Source: Pyrenochaeta sp. MPI-SDFR-AT-0127 (Eukaryota > Ascomycota > Dothideomycetes > Pleosporales > Cucurbitariaceae). Taken from it: a stretch of 64,000 nt of DNA. A program made the position numbers and the translations under genes. Shown piece after piece: positions 9,475 to 20,614 of the stretch. The notes below the pieces were generated by a model that saw only the letters and a list, made by a program, of their open reading frames with translations, had not been told where the DNA came from and made no database searches. The stretch lies in assembly GCA_020747015.1 (NCBI GenBank), contig JAGTJM010000007.1, forward strand, positions 372,001 to 436,000, read 5' to 3'. Each line of letters begins with the position of its first letter. Positions within the stretch are counted from its first letter, which is position 1.

Positions 9475-11996
9475 ATGGGACCGTCAGTCGAATCGTCAGT
9501 CGAGCTATCGGTTGAGCCATCAATCGAACTCACAACCGCCACCTCAACAGCACCATGGCCCCCGCCTGCTATTATCGAGCATCCAGAGCCGCCTGAGCGT
9601 ATTATTGATCCTGCTAAAGGCACCTTCATACGCTACTCCTCCCTTGCTCAAAGCGGGAATCGAGATATAAGGTCATGGGTATGGATATATGGCGCTCGGT
9701 ATCGTCAAGAAGGTCGTCAGAATAGTGATGAAACGGACCAATTCTACTGTCATCTCTGTTCTCGTCAGAAGTGGCCGATGTTAAATGGAACACAGGGAGC
9801 AATCCAACACTTATCGCGGTCTCATGGCATAACGAAGTTTGGAACTTCGTCATCAACGGCTGGTCAAGGGTGTTTGGAGTCAGGTTTTGAACACCAGCGC
9901 TTAGTATCGCAGAGTGCTGTCGATCAGTTCAAAGAACTCCTTATCCGATGGATCGTCTACTGCCATATCGCCTTCTACCAGGTTGAGAACGCCTATTTTC
10001 GCGAGCTTATTGGCTTTTTAAGTCCGAAAGTGGTAACAAAGTATATGCCAAAAGCCGCCAATACAATACGATCTTGGATAACGGAAGCTTTTCAATCTAG
10101 AAAAGCAGCATTTCGAAACGACATCCAACGCGCCCGAAGCAAAATCTCCGTCTCGTTTGATGGCTGGACGTCTCCCAACCATCGCGGCTTTATAGGCGTT
10201 GTTGCAATGTTTATCGATGCAAATGGACAACGCCGAATAACAGTGCTTGGCGTTAGACGGCTTGAGGGCGAACACACTGGGGAGAACATCGGTGAAGCTG
10301 TTGTTAAGGTACTTGAAGACTTATGGCATCTATGGAGACCAGGTTGGGTACTTTATGCTTGACAATATCAAGTCAAATGATACTGCAGTCGACTATATAC
10401 TACGAAAGCCTTGCCCAGGCCTCACTCCTCGACAGCGCCGTTGCCGACGCCTCCGCTGCCTCGGCCATGTTGCTAACCTCTGTTGCAAGGATTTTCTGTT
10501 TGGGAAGGATGCAGATAAGTTCGTTGAAGAGCTAGAATGTTACAACCAGCGCGGAGACTTTGATGCAATTGACCTGCACTGGCGGAAACAGGCTGCCTTG
10601 GTAGGCTCCAGAACCTTGTTCGATGTTGGACTTATAGGCTCTTCGGCACGATGAGGAGAGGAGACTATCGACATGATAGGTATTGTCTTCATTATTGTCA
10701 AAAGGTATCGTTGACATCTAGTCGGTTGAGTGCTACATATAGAGATGGCGCTAGCAGGGGTCTGTCTGTTTATGTAATCCCAACATTCGATATATTCGAT
10801 GTACCCCCCAACGACGTGAAGAGTTCGCAAGTATTCGTTGTGGCGGCGATTTGACTAAGTTTGATAACTTAGAGGTGAGTACTTCATCCCATCATCTTTC
10901 CCTGCGGCTTCCCCGTTTCTTGTGAACAGGATCTAACAACCATCGTTAAAAGTTGATTCAAAGCAACTCTACACGCTGGAACTCATGGTATCATTCAATT
11001 ACCCGTGCTCTTAATGTTCGGGAGCGTCTCAATCCCTTCTGTTCACAGCATGTAGCTCCAAGAGGCGCAAAAGACCGCAAAGACTTCAAACTTGCACCAC
11101 AGCACTGGTTTGAACTTGAGGAGATCCATACAGCACTCCATGACTTCTTTGAGGCGACAATGATCACCCAAGGCAAACGAGCCTACCTTTCTGACTGGCT
11201 CTCAACCCTGAACTGCCTCCTCACTGAGATAGATAATTCCAAGTGTCATTAAGAAGGCCTCGTGTCGGATAATTATGGAAGGAGGAAGGAACGGAAGGAG
11301 CAATTTACTTACCACTATTTAAAAGCTTGTGCAGAGGCAGCTTGGGAAAAATGCGAAGAGTATTACTCCAATAAGCAGCTCAACTGGCAGAAGCAGTATC
11401 CAGAAGACTATGATCTTCCACCAGCCTATTATGCTGCTCAGGTACTGGACCCACGTGTGAAATGGGCTTGGTTTGAGCAGGAGTGGGTGCATAGCAATAG
11501 CCCTGAAAAGAAGGCGTGGTTTGAACGTGCCCAAATTGCGGTGAAGAAGCTGTGGGAGGAAGAATACCAAGGGCAATACTCTATCAACACTGACGAGCAG
11601 CAGGATGCCGACATACCCCAGCCTATGGTATCACGGACGTTTGAGCGCCAATTTAAACACAAACGCATCTGTATCAGCGCACCCCGCAACGTCGATCTAT
11701 ACGAACAGTACTGCGAGAGTGATCTTGTCCCTGGAGGTCTTTGCGACGGCGACAAGGCTCTTGAGTTCCGGAACGACAGATATAACTCACAAAGAGATCT
11801 CACACGGTTCGCACTAGATCTGTTGGCTATATCACCAATGTCTGACGAATGCGAGAGGCTGTTTAGCAGTGCTAAGCTCCTAATTACTGACCGACGAAAC
11901 CGCTTGCTCGATGACATTATCGAAGCAGTAGAGTGCCTTTGGTGGTGGTTTGGAGCTCCAGCGGCTGACGCATTTGATGGAGTCAATAATAAATAG
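9475..11996 (+). pseudogene. hAT-1 transposase, frameshifted
   Basis: Pieces in order: BED-type zinc finger (FYCHLCSRQKWP ... HLSRSHG), RNase H-like part with KISVSFDGWTSPNHRGF (first Asp), then in another frame VGYFMLDNIKSNDTAV (second Asp) and RRLRCLGHVANL (CxxH). Next comes STRWNSWYHSITRAL and finally the dimerisation domain (RFALDLLAISPMSDECERLF, near 11800-11870). At least one frameshift near 10310, lost coherence at 10600-10950 and a stop near 11250 break the gene. It cannot encode an active transposase. Confidence 0.85.
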
Positions 11997-12180
11997 TATA
12001 ATATCCTGCAGTCACTGTATGAACTGCTTTTCCTCCACCTCAATTTGACATCATATATCGCGTAATCACGTGTCGGTTTATATTGGTATTACCGGTAACT
12101 GAACTGAACTTACCGCCAAGACTCGGTTCAATTCAGTTCGGACCCATGAATTGAATTGAACTGAACCGTTGAGATCACTG

Positions 12181-13031
12181 GCTACTATCTCGGCATGTCT
12201 ATCCGACGAGACCGTCAGAACAGGATACTGTACCTGAGTCAGGAAGCCTACATTGAGAAGGTCATCCATCAATTCGGAATCAGCGACTCTGCTCCCGTCA
12301 GTACGCCGATTGAGACCTCACCACTGGCAGAGAGCTGTCCCGAATACAGCTGCCCTCCAAAACAAAAGGCCGAATATCAACGCATTGTGGGGTCCCTGAT
12401 GTACATTATGCTCGGAACCAGGGGAGACATAGCATATGCCGTCTCCATGGCTAGCCGACACCTGGCAAACCCTGGACCACAGCATATGAAGCTCGCTCGA
12501 CGCATCCTGCGATACCTCAAAGGCACAAAAGGCCTCAGGCTCACATACAAGGGCCACCTTCGGATGCTGAAAGGATTCACGGATGCAGACTGGGCCGGCT
12601 GCCGCGACACAAGACGATCAACTGCTGGATACTTGTTCAACATCGGAAGCGGAGCAATCAGCTGGCAATCCAAGCGCCAGAGCGTTGTTGCTTTATCGAC
12701 CTGCGAAGCCGAATTCATGGGTCAGACACAAGCAACCAAAGAGGCAATCTGGCTAAGAAGACTCCTCAATGAGCTGAACCTAAGTCAAGGAAAAGCCGCA
12801 ACAATCATCTGCGGCGACAACCAAGGAGCCATCGCTTTGTCCTCGAACCCACAGTATCACTCACGAACAAAGCATATGGAAATCCAACGCAAGTGGCAAG
12901 GAGAAGTTCAAGAAGCTGGGACAGTTGAACTAAAGTATGTCCCAACTATAGAACAAATCGCTGACGGGTTCACCAAACCCCTTGCACGAGACAGGTTCGA
13001 GTGGTTTCGGAGAGGGCTAGGCATCGAGTGA
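12181..13031 (+). pseudogene. Copia reverse transcriptase/RNase H C-terminal part
   Basis: A 5'-truncated Ty1/copia polyprotein begins at YYLGMSIRRDRQNRILYLSQ right after the hAT-1 end. It includes the thumb segment PIETSPLA and IVGSLMYIMLGTRGDIAYAV, and the RNase H motifs GFTDADWAGC, STAGYLF and ALSTCEAEFM, ending with the IADGFTKPL tail typical of copia. Gag, protease, integrase and most of the RT are missing. The open part has no stop, so truncation is more recent than complete decay. Confidence 0.88.
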
Positions 13032-13177
13032 TGCTCATTGAACTTGAGCCAGGACAAGCCATATAGGTACCCTTTCCTTCCTTTCTTCCGAAGGTTTTGG
13101 AAGGTTTTAATGGGGCCTATGACCACCGTGATAGATGTTCGATGGATTTCCCGGCGATGGTCGCCATCGAGTGGGAG

Positions 13178-13292
13178 TGTCGGATATCACGGTGGCTGAA
13201 GCATACATGTAACAGGCATTGGGAATGCGTACATATATATGAGGCATTCCGCCTGCATCAATAACAGACAAATACAATCACTTGCTTCAACA
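13178..13292 (+). repeat. Putative 3' LTR of the copia fragment
   Basis: After a purine-rich GAGTGGGAG a TGTCGGATATC...CTTCAACA unit of 115 bp follows the RNase H frame. It holds a TATATATGAG TATA-like box. The TG...CA ends and position fit a short copia LTR. With no 5' LTR in the window the boundaries are provisional. Confidence 0.5.
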
Positions 13293-13371
13293 GTCTCAAA
13301 AAATCGTCAGACCAGACCAGGTCTTGGCGGTATATACCATACCAATACCAACTCATACCAGCCCATTGAGA

Positions 13372-14512
13372 TTACTGGGTGGATAGAACAGCGTCGAGGG
13401 TTGGCAGATCATCTGATGCGCCATTCAAGTCGCCAGCAGGTGGCTGAGTAGCAGGAGCAGGTGGTGCTGGCACATACTTGCGTATATGAGTATCTGAGTA
13501 CTCATTTAGTGCTCCGTGCTGTCGGCACGGACCAGAGTTTGGAACGTGGCGCCTCAACATAGACCGGATTTTGGTCCGTGCCGACAGCACGGAGCACTAA
13601 ATGAGTACTCAGATACTCATATACGCAAGTATGTGCTGGCAAAGGTGCAAGGACCATTGGAGGAGGTGAAGCCATCAACTTATCTTGCGTGAACATTGGA
13701 TCTGGCATACCGAAGAATTGGGGGCTCGCCATGGGTTGGGGAGCTCAGAGCGTCCAAGGGTGCGAACATCTCCGGCTGGCTTGCACTCTGGTAGACCGCA
13801 CGTGTCCACCATATGGAGAGTGAGGTGGAGCAAAATGAGGCAGAGGGGCGAACATGTCTGCTGGGCTTCCGAACATCAACTGGTCTTCATTTGACCAGCC
13901 GCTGATAGGAGAGCCCGCGTCTGAGTACGCTGGAGACTGGTTGTTATCGAATCCATTCACCATGAAGGCATCCTGATAGTTGTACTCTGGGGTTGCAGGA
14001 CCAAAGAAGAATGGATCGGTAGGCTCCGGGGAGCTTTCAGCAGTGTAAGAGGTAGTGCGTGGATCATGTATGATCTAGGTCGCAGTAGTCCGCAGGAGCT
14101 AGCAGGCGATACGTCGCGCATGATAGTGCCATCTGGGTCTCTGTTCTTGCGTGGCTTTCCCATTCTACTTTGTGTGAGCTGCGAAAGTGCAGAGGCTTTG
14201 AACTATACACCGTACCTCATGGAAAGAGAATAGTTGCAGCAAATGCCCATGTTACCACAACGGTGACATGTAGGCCTCACTTTATCACACTCGACCTGGA
14301 GATGGCACTAGCATTTGACTTCCACGAGCTGAAGTAAGACCATGTCGTACCTTAGCACGGGAGCATGCATCGCAGGAAGCTCGCGTCTTTAGAGGCTTCT
14401 GATCTCCATTTGGGCCCGTGGTCATTATAGTATTCTCGGGAATGGCAAGCATGTTATCCATCGGTGGTGGTGATTGCTGAGGAGTATACGTTTGAGATAC
14501 AGCTTGGAACAT
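13372..14512 (-). pseudogene. Zn(II)2Cys6 regulator, decayed, MITE-interrupted
   Basis: The 5' part splices cleanly. The exon ending SCDACSRAK joins VECDKVRPTCHRC (intron GTACGA...CTCCAG), giving a complete C-x2-C-x6-C-x6-C-x2-C zinc cluster. A second intron leads to MRMGKPRKNRDPDGTIMR, the basic segment seen after the cluster in AflR-like regulators. Downstream the frame shifts several times: a stop after LLRPR, DPFFFGPATPEYNYQDAF in another frame, then another shift before ASPQFFGMPDPMF. A 161-bp MITE sits in the last exon. The C-terminus TQPPAGDLNGASDDLPTLD and the stop at 13372 remain readable. Recently decayed gene; former target unknown. Confidence 0.75.
13473..13633. mobile_element. 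MITE-3, perfect fold-back element
   Basis: Two perfectly complementary arms of about 62 bp start CATACTTGCGTATATGAG and end CTCATATACGCAAGTATG. They surround a loop of about 37 bp. Identical TGCTGGCA (13465-13472 and 13634-13641) flank it, an 8-bp duplication as made by hAT transposases. Removing the element and one TGCTGGCA restores an open PLPAPPAPATQ reading in the host regulator gene. There is no coding capacity. Confidence 0.9.
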
Positions 14513-16043
14513 TGTGTATGTGTGGTAGGTGATCTTGGAAATGAAGGCCTCAAGCAGTAAGAAGAGGAGTACATTATATAGAGTAGTGAATCAGAGCGAA
14601 TAGATCGAGCCAGACTAGGATCAATACGGAAACGATCGTGGAAAGGATTTAGCATGTAGTATTCTGGCTACATTCGCCGGTGCAGGCGGGTGGCAGGGCG
14701 GGCGTTAAGCTGACGCTTGGGGGGACTAGGGACAGGGTGTGCTTCAGCCATAGCGGGCGGGCGTGCTTAGACTGGGGCTGAGAGCTTACAGCGAGTCACG
14801 TCCCCATTGAGCTTAGCGTGGCCAAGGTTTGGCCTGTAGGTCAGCTACTTTCGGCACACTCCTTCAGCGTGTGGTTCACGTAATTACTTTATTGTCATAT
14901 TATTCGCAACACTGTAAACACTAACCTTTCCAAGTGTCCTTTTGTCGGCGAAAACGATTGTATGGTGAGAGAGGCTCTTGAAGAAATTGGTAGGGTCTGG
15001 CCTTGGCGGGGACGTCGCAAGATTGACGACTACGATGTGTGTAGACCCGCATTGCCTTGGCACGAACGGTACTTGCCTTGCCCAGGCCTAGCATCCCAAG
15101 CACACGGCCTATTCGGCGTGAAGCAGACAAACTTGAAACGAACAGGCCAATTAATGGCCACATTGAAACAGAAGGAGGAATAGACTCAGCAGCTCCATTT
15201 GGTAACGGGCTCCGCCGGCAAGGAACACCTGTCTAGACCGTATAGAGTTTCGAGGCCTTCTAGGAGGCCTTGTATGCGCCATGTCGAGTGCTAAATTGCC
15301 CTGATTGGATACGACCGTCACGTATTTCAGTGTGGCCCTCCACCGGTCTAGCAGCAGCACCTCACCGCGGCTTTGGCGTATGATAACGCTATAATCTGCC
15401 GCCGACACCTGTAATACCGGTCTCCGAGCTGCCATGGAGGGAATGGGTTGTCTCTGGTAACTCTATTGGCACGCTACTTCCCACGACCACCGTCTAGTGA
15501 GAGCTTCGAAATTGTAGCAGTGGCTCCCAAAGCGAGTAGTTTCGGACCTCTGGCAGAGGCAATATCAGGGCGGTGACCAGCCCCAAAAGGCCGAGACGAA
15601 CTGCATCACGTCGGACACGCGCAGCATTGCTGATCCAAAGCCGCTCGCCGTGGAAGGCTGCCAGGCTCCAAAAGTATCAGAATGGGGTTTTAGCGTCCAA
15701 CTGATCATTCTCTGTAACAAACAGTAAAAAGTAAATATGCAGGAGCGCTTGACAAGGACAGGGATTTAGATCGATGCGCAGCTAGGGGTCGAGTGGTCTG
15801 CACGAATGAGCCTGGAGCCAGGAGCATCTAGGATGAGAGCCGCTCGGTCCTAGGTGTGACAGGTACGAAGCCAGAGCACGCTGGAAGGTTCGCTGGGCGT
15901 TTGTTGAATGGAGCAATCTCTCTAGTTACAGATGATTACAAATTAATACGTGACGAAAAGAAATAGGATGTGCGAGCAGGATCCTGCAGCCAGAAAGCAG
16001 GGCTGCTGAAAAGGGTCATTGGGTGCTAACCTCGTTCGGTGCT
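14513..16043. other. Intergenic region
   Basis: 1.5 kb upstream of the decayed regulator. Open frames at 14921-15435 (minus) and 14962-15183 (plus) overlap each other and carry no family features. No repeat pair or gene could be supported. Confidence 0.4.
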
Positions 16044-17194
16044 AACCTCGTTCAATGCAACACGTTTCTCGAGATTGTCGTTTTGTCAGAATTTAATGAA
16101 TGTTTTTTGGTCAGAAAAATGGATGTCTCTTCATTGTGTTCTGTCTGCTCCTTTCTTCTATAGCTCCTCTGCTTCCGGAGGTTCCGTAGATCGCAATAGT
16201 TATCGGTCCTACTATTTATCGCTCTTTCCTTGTATTTGACAATCCGACACGTTCACTCTGTGTTCAGCTCCACGAGAAGAGAACTTCCCAGTCTTGCCCA
16301 ATTTCTTTTCAGTTACCCAGACGCGCAGCATGATGAGGTAGCGTAAGATGACAAATATGACGACAGCGGTAACCAGTATTCCGATGATATATGCAGCGAC
16401 TATACCGGAGGGGTTCTCTTGCAAGTCAAGGAAGTCGTAAACATAAAACTCCTGTGTGGCGTGTGTCAGGTATGCCAACCCCAAGTACAAGGCCGGAAGA
16501 ATGATAGTCGGCACCATGTCGAGCCAGGGCAACGGAGACGTCCTTGGAAAGAATGTCTCAAAAGAATGCATACAGTGAGTTCAATGCATGCCGAGAAGTG
16601 TTCGACCAAAGAGAAAAGGCGCAGGGGAAGCGACCTGGCGCCAGCAAAGCCCAGTAGACGACTAAGGCGTGTTAGCTCTCAAACTTTGCAAATTGAAGTA
16701 GCATAGAGCACAGCCCACTCGAAATCAGATACTGAAACCACTGACTCGCAATTGGTTACCAACTAAGGCGTTGCTTCACGTTCGCTACTGGAAATAATCA
16801 AGGAATGACATTCACTTACTAGTCACTATCCATGGATAAATCACAACTGTTGAATAGAACATGCTGTGGGCGATCTGAAGCGGCTTTCGCCATCGTGCGA
16901 GAAAGGGGACCCCAGTCAACCAGTAGCTGCTGGTATGAATTGCAGCAAAAGCATGGTAGAAGGCAAGACCCCAGTAGGTCAGATGTGTGAAGTAGGAAAA
17001 TGAGCGTTGGGACTGGTCATGCCATTGCTGCCGTTCCAGCCAAAGATGGTGAACCGGGTGACGAAGGCGTACAGCGAGAGTCCGGCTCGCACGAAGAAGA
17101 GTAGCACCGGCGGAAGTATTCAGGACGTCGCAAATCTGTGGGTAGGATCGAAGTTTGCGGTGTAAGGCGCTGTTAGACGCGCCCCTACGGCCAT
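16044..17194 (-). pseudogene. FAR-17a/AIG1-like membrane protein, broken
   Basis: From ATG at 17194 the frame reads AVGARLTAPYTANFDPTHRF, then a TGA where a Trp is expected (ATS*ILPP). It continues FFVRAGLSLYAFVTRFTIFGWNG. A one-base shift precedes SFSYFTHLTYWGLAFYHAF and IAHSMFYSTVVIYPWIVT. After an intron (GTAAGTGAATG) a further shift of one T separates HALNSLYAFF from ETFFPRTSPLPWLDMVP. The last part, with three hydrophobic segments, ends SSRGAEHRVN and is cut by the MITE at 16084-16249. The hydrophobic pattern and the WGLAFYHAF and YPWIVT blocks resemble the FAR-17a/AIG1-like family (multi-span ER or plasma-membrane proteins). At least three lesions make it a pseudogene. Confidence 0.6.
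16084..16249 (+). mobile_element. MITE-2 copy in the 3' end of the broken membrane gene
   Basis: 166 bp, TGTCAGAATTTAATGAATG to GACAATCCGACA. Flanks are CGTTT and CGTTC, a probable 5-bp duplication with one mismatch. It interrupts the last codons of the FAR-17a-like pseudogene. The interior matches the copies at 9102 and 54237. Confidence 0.8.
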
Positions 17195-17240
17195 TCTCAC
17201 GATGGAGATGTGCTTAGCGCGTGAAGATCAGCGTCTTGTG

Positions 17241-20200
17241 CAGAGATGTCAACAATCAAGCTACAATCAAGCACTTGATTGATTGGCTTGACGATCGTCA
17301 ATTCGATCAATCCAAGCCTCGTCCTAGTATTTTTGCAATCATATCAAGCCTTGATACGAAGCTTGATTGGTCGGCTTGATTGGCTTGATGTTTAAGTGTT
17401 GCGGGAGTGTTCGGCAACATGTTTTAGCTTCGATTTCAATGAGGCTATTGCGTTTGCTGTACGAGCGATCTCGCGATACTTTCCTGGTGTTATAGTTGGC
17501 TTAGTAAGCATCTTAGCTACGTACCTGAAGCTACTTTACGCGTCCATCTTACGCGTCTATCTTACGCGTTATCTACCTATACTGTCGCCTTTGCCTATAT
17601 AGACGGTTACTTGGTGTTTTTTTGCGCTCCTATTATTGCTATGCCGCTTAACAAAGCCCCTAAACGTCCCCGTAACAGCGCTGCTATCCCCGAACAAGCG
17701 CCTAAGGGTCGCTGCTTGTAGTATCGAGTCCCAGCCTGTCGACGTTAATACGACCTAGCAACTATCTCAGCGTCTATCACCGCGCAAAGCACTGACGATT
17801 GCCGCGTCTCAGGCCACTGAGCCACCACCTTTGAGTCGCAGTTGCGCGAGTCTCAGCCTAACGTTGCGATCGTCACGTCTATTGGGGGCAGCAAGGCTGC
17901 AACAATAGCTGCGTCAGAAGATAATAATAATAGTAGTAAGAGCTTTGATGAGCGCTTTGCAGACGACTTTGAGGGGATTAATTGGTCACGTTTGCCTCAA
18001 TACTGCAAGCCGTTGGCTACGCAGAGGCAGAAAAAGAGCTGGGTATACCTCTACGGCTTTCGCGTTGCGCTCATTAAGGACCCAGACCGCACCTTCTTTG
18101 TCTGTCGCTATTGTCATGAGCACAAGATTATCGACGCTGGTGGCGGCGGCATATACGAAACAACGCTATCGACGTCAACCTCAGCGCGCCATTTAGAGCA
18201 GAATAAACGCGGCCATCGTTACGCAGCTCCTGGCAAAGCGCACGCTGCGACGAAGGCAGGTAAGAGCGGGCTGCGCGCTGTCTTCAAGGCCGGCAAAGTC
18301 AAGGTATCCCAAGACGTTGCCAACGAGCTTGCCGGCTTTAGCATTTAGGATTTTCGACATGCTGCTGTCGCATGGCTCGTCGAGAACAACTATCTAATTT
18401 CTGAGTTTGAGTCGCCCGCGTTTCAGCGGCTGCTTGAAGCTGCAAATCCAGAGGCAGTAGCGGCATTGTGGACCTCCCATGCGAGTGTTTCCCGCTTTGT
18501 GATGCGCCGTTTCGACTTTATGCAGCCGCAGGTTGTCGCTGAGCTGTCGCAATCAATAAGCAAGGTCCACATCAGCTTTGACAGCTGGACGACTAAAGGC
18601 GGCAAGCGTGGCTTCTTAGGCGTTGTTGCTCACTACGTTAACAGCGTTGGTGACCTTGTAGACGTACCTATCGCGCTGCCGCAGCTGACGGGCGCTCACA
18701 CTGGCGAGAAGATTTGCTGAAGTGGTTAGCAAAACGCTGCAGCAGTTCGGCATAAATCCGCGTACAGTTGGCTACTTTATGCTTGACAACGCTACTAACA
18801 ACGACGCTGCCGTCCTCAAGCTCGCGCAGCAGATGGGCTTCATCGCTCCCCATCGCCGCCTCCGTTGCGGCCCTCACATCCTCAACCTCATCGGTCAGAC
18901 GCTACTCTGGGGTAACAACGACGACGCGTACGACAACGATAGCGGTGAGCTTGCTGCTGAGAGCGAGGTAATGCGCAAATGGCGCGAGGATGAGCCTCTA
19001 GGCGTGCTTCTTAGCGTCATTAACTACATCAAAACGCCGCAACAGCATGAGCTTTTTGAAAACTTTCAGCGCCTCGCTAACGCTGAGCTGCCCACAGATC
19101 AACACAGGATACTTGAGACGATCAAGCCAGTTGTCACGCGCTGGAACTCGTACTACTCTGCCTTTGAGCGCGCCGTCGAACTGCAGCCAGCAGTTAACGC
19201 CTACGCTAACCACCATATACGCCGCGTGCGAGACGAGGACACGTACGCGATAAGTCGCGGCAACAAGCTGCCGGAGGTTGCGCCCTGGATGCGATCGGAC
19301 GGGCTAACAGCCGCCGATTGGGCGGTAGTTACTGAGTACATAGACGTCCTAAAGCCGCTAAAGTAGCAACAAAGCGCCTCGAAGGTCGCGGCAAAAGTGG
19401 CCGTTATGGCGCTATTGCTGAGGTTATCCCAGTCTTTAAGTTTATACTTACTTACTACGAGCAGCGCGTTAAGGTGTACGAGGCAGTCGACTATAATGCG
19501 CACGACGACGCGCCTGAGGACCATCTCGCGATCAACCTTCGCGCTGCCTGGGCGAAGGCTAGCGATTACTACAATAAACTCGACCTCTCACCAGCGTACT
19601 ATGCGGCAACGATACTCCATCCGCGCTATAAAACTTACTGCGACGTTGCCTGGGCTGATAAGCCTGAGTGGCTGGACGCTAATAACTGCGCGTTCCGCGC
19701 GCTTTGGGCTGAATACAACCGCTCACCACGCCTAGTGAGGCGGCCAAGGGTTGTTACCAACGATATCGACGAGGCTATCGAAGCCCTCATCGATCCTGAG
19801 GCTAGCGCGGCTGCTGAGGACAGCGAGATGGACGAGTTTGATAGGTGGAAGAGGTGCGAGCCAAGGGTTGAGAAGGGTAGTGATGCTGCAAACTTCCCAA
19901 TTAAATACTGGGTAAGCTTGCGCGATCGCTACCCTAATCTCTTTAAGATGGCTATCGACGTCATCTCTATCCCAGCGTCGAGCTGCGAGTGTGAGCGTAT
20001 GTTTAGCGAGCTCGGCGACCTGCTTGAGCCCCGAAGGCGGAAGATCTCACCCCAGTTACTGGCTGCTATTCAGTGTATTAGGCGGTGGTATAAGGCTGGC
20101 TTTGATCAAGGCAGCAGCGTTGCTACAGCAAAAATAACTGACACTGAGATAGACGCCATATACAAGTTGTGCTATTGGGGTCAGGAGGCCGAGTAATTAG

Positions 20201-20372
20201 TATAGCCGAGCGAGCTCTCCAACAATAAACAATCAAGCCATCGATCAAGCTTCAAGCCAAGCCAGCTTCATCTAGGCAATCAAGTCAAATAAGTCAAGCC
20301 TAACGACTCCAAATCAAGCCTCAAGCCAAGCCGACGACGAGGGCTTGATCGGCTTGATTGTTGACATCTCTG
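17241..20372 (+). mobile_element. hAT-2, nearly complete, 3.1 kb
   Basis: Perfect 21-bp inverted ends begin CAGAGATGTCAACAATCAAG at 17241 and end at 20372. Both subterminal regions are packed with CAAGC/GCTTG motifs (for example ATCAAGC, GGCTTGATTG at 17255-17395 and 20225-20360). The flanking octamers (GTCTTGTG and TTGGAAAC) differ, so the original duplication is lost. The left end lies 46 bp upstream of the start codon of the broken membrane gene. Confidence 0.88.
17842..20196 (+). pseudogene. hAT-2 transposase with three lesions
   Basis: The sequence holds a BED-like finger (FVCRYCHEHKI), VHISFDSWTTKGGKRGFLGV (first Asp), VGYFMLDNATNNDAAV (second Asp), RRLRCGPHILNLIGQ, VTRWNSYYSAFERAV, and a dimerisation domain KMAIDVISIPASSCECERMF followed by LLAAIQCIRRWY. 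Only three defects were found: a TAG at 18346-18348, one extra T near 18715, and a one-base loss near 19364 between VLKPLK and ATKRLEGRGKSG. Everything else is open, so this copy decayed recently. Confidence 0.88.
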
Positions 20373-20614
20373 TTGGAAACAACACCAGATGCTGCAAGGA
20401 GGATTGCGCATGTGATACAGACTGAAGGAACCTCTTGCTGCTTTGTTTGCGGGGTGGTAGAGAGATAAAGTTCCTGATGAACTCACGAGTTACTTCATAG
20501 TTTTGCCTTCACATAGTCATGGGGTATGGAGACAAGACGGGGGTATAAAGGGCACTTACACTAGTCTAGGCTAGCCCTAGCCCTATTAATGCTTTGTTAT
20601 CACATCCTCTTTGC

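Larger units (their letters stand above)
8770..12180 (+). mobile_element. hAT-1, degenerate, 3.4 kb
   Basis: Terminal inverted repeats CAGTGATCTCAACGGTTC (left) and GAACCGTTGAGATCACTG (right) start with the hAT-typical CAGTG. Just inside each end lies a copy of TTACCGCCAAGACTCGGTTC in the same orientation (8815-8840 and 12110-12136), with further CCGCCAAGA motifs near 8885 and 8927. The eight bases outside the ends differ (CGCACCAG and GCTACTAT). The left flank is a Tc1 fragment and the right flank a copia polyprotein. This suggests recombination between two copies or a flanking deletion. Confidence 0.85.

Noticed and set aside
11438..12043. 201-aa open frame antisense to the hAT-1 dimerisation domain
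   Set aside because: It mirrors a well-recognised transposase segment; no independent motif.
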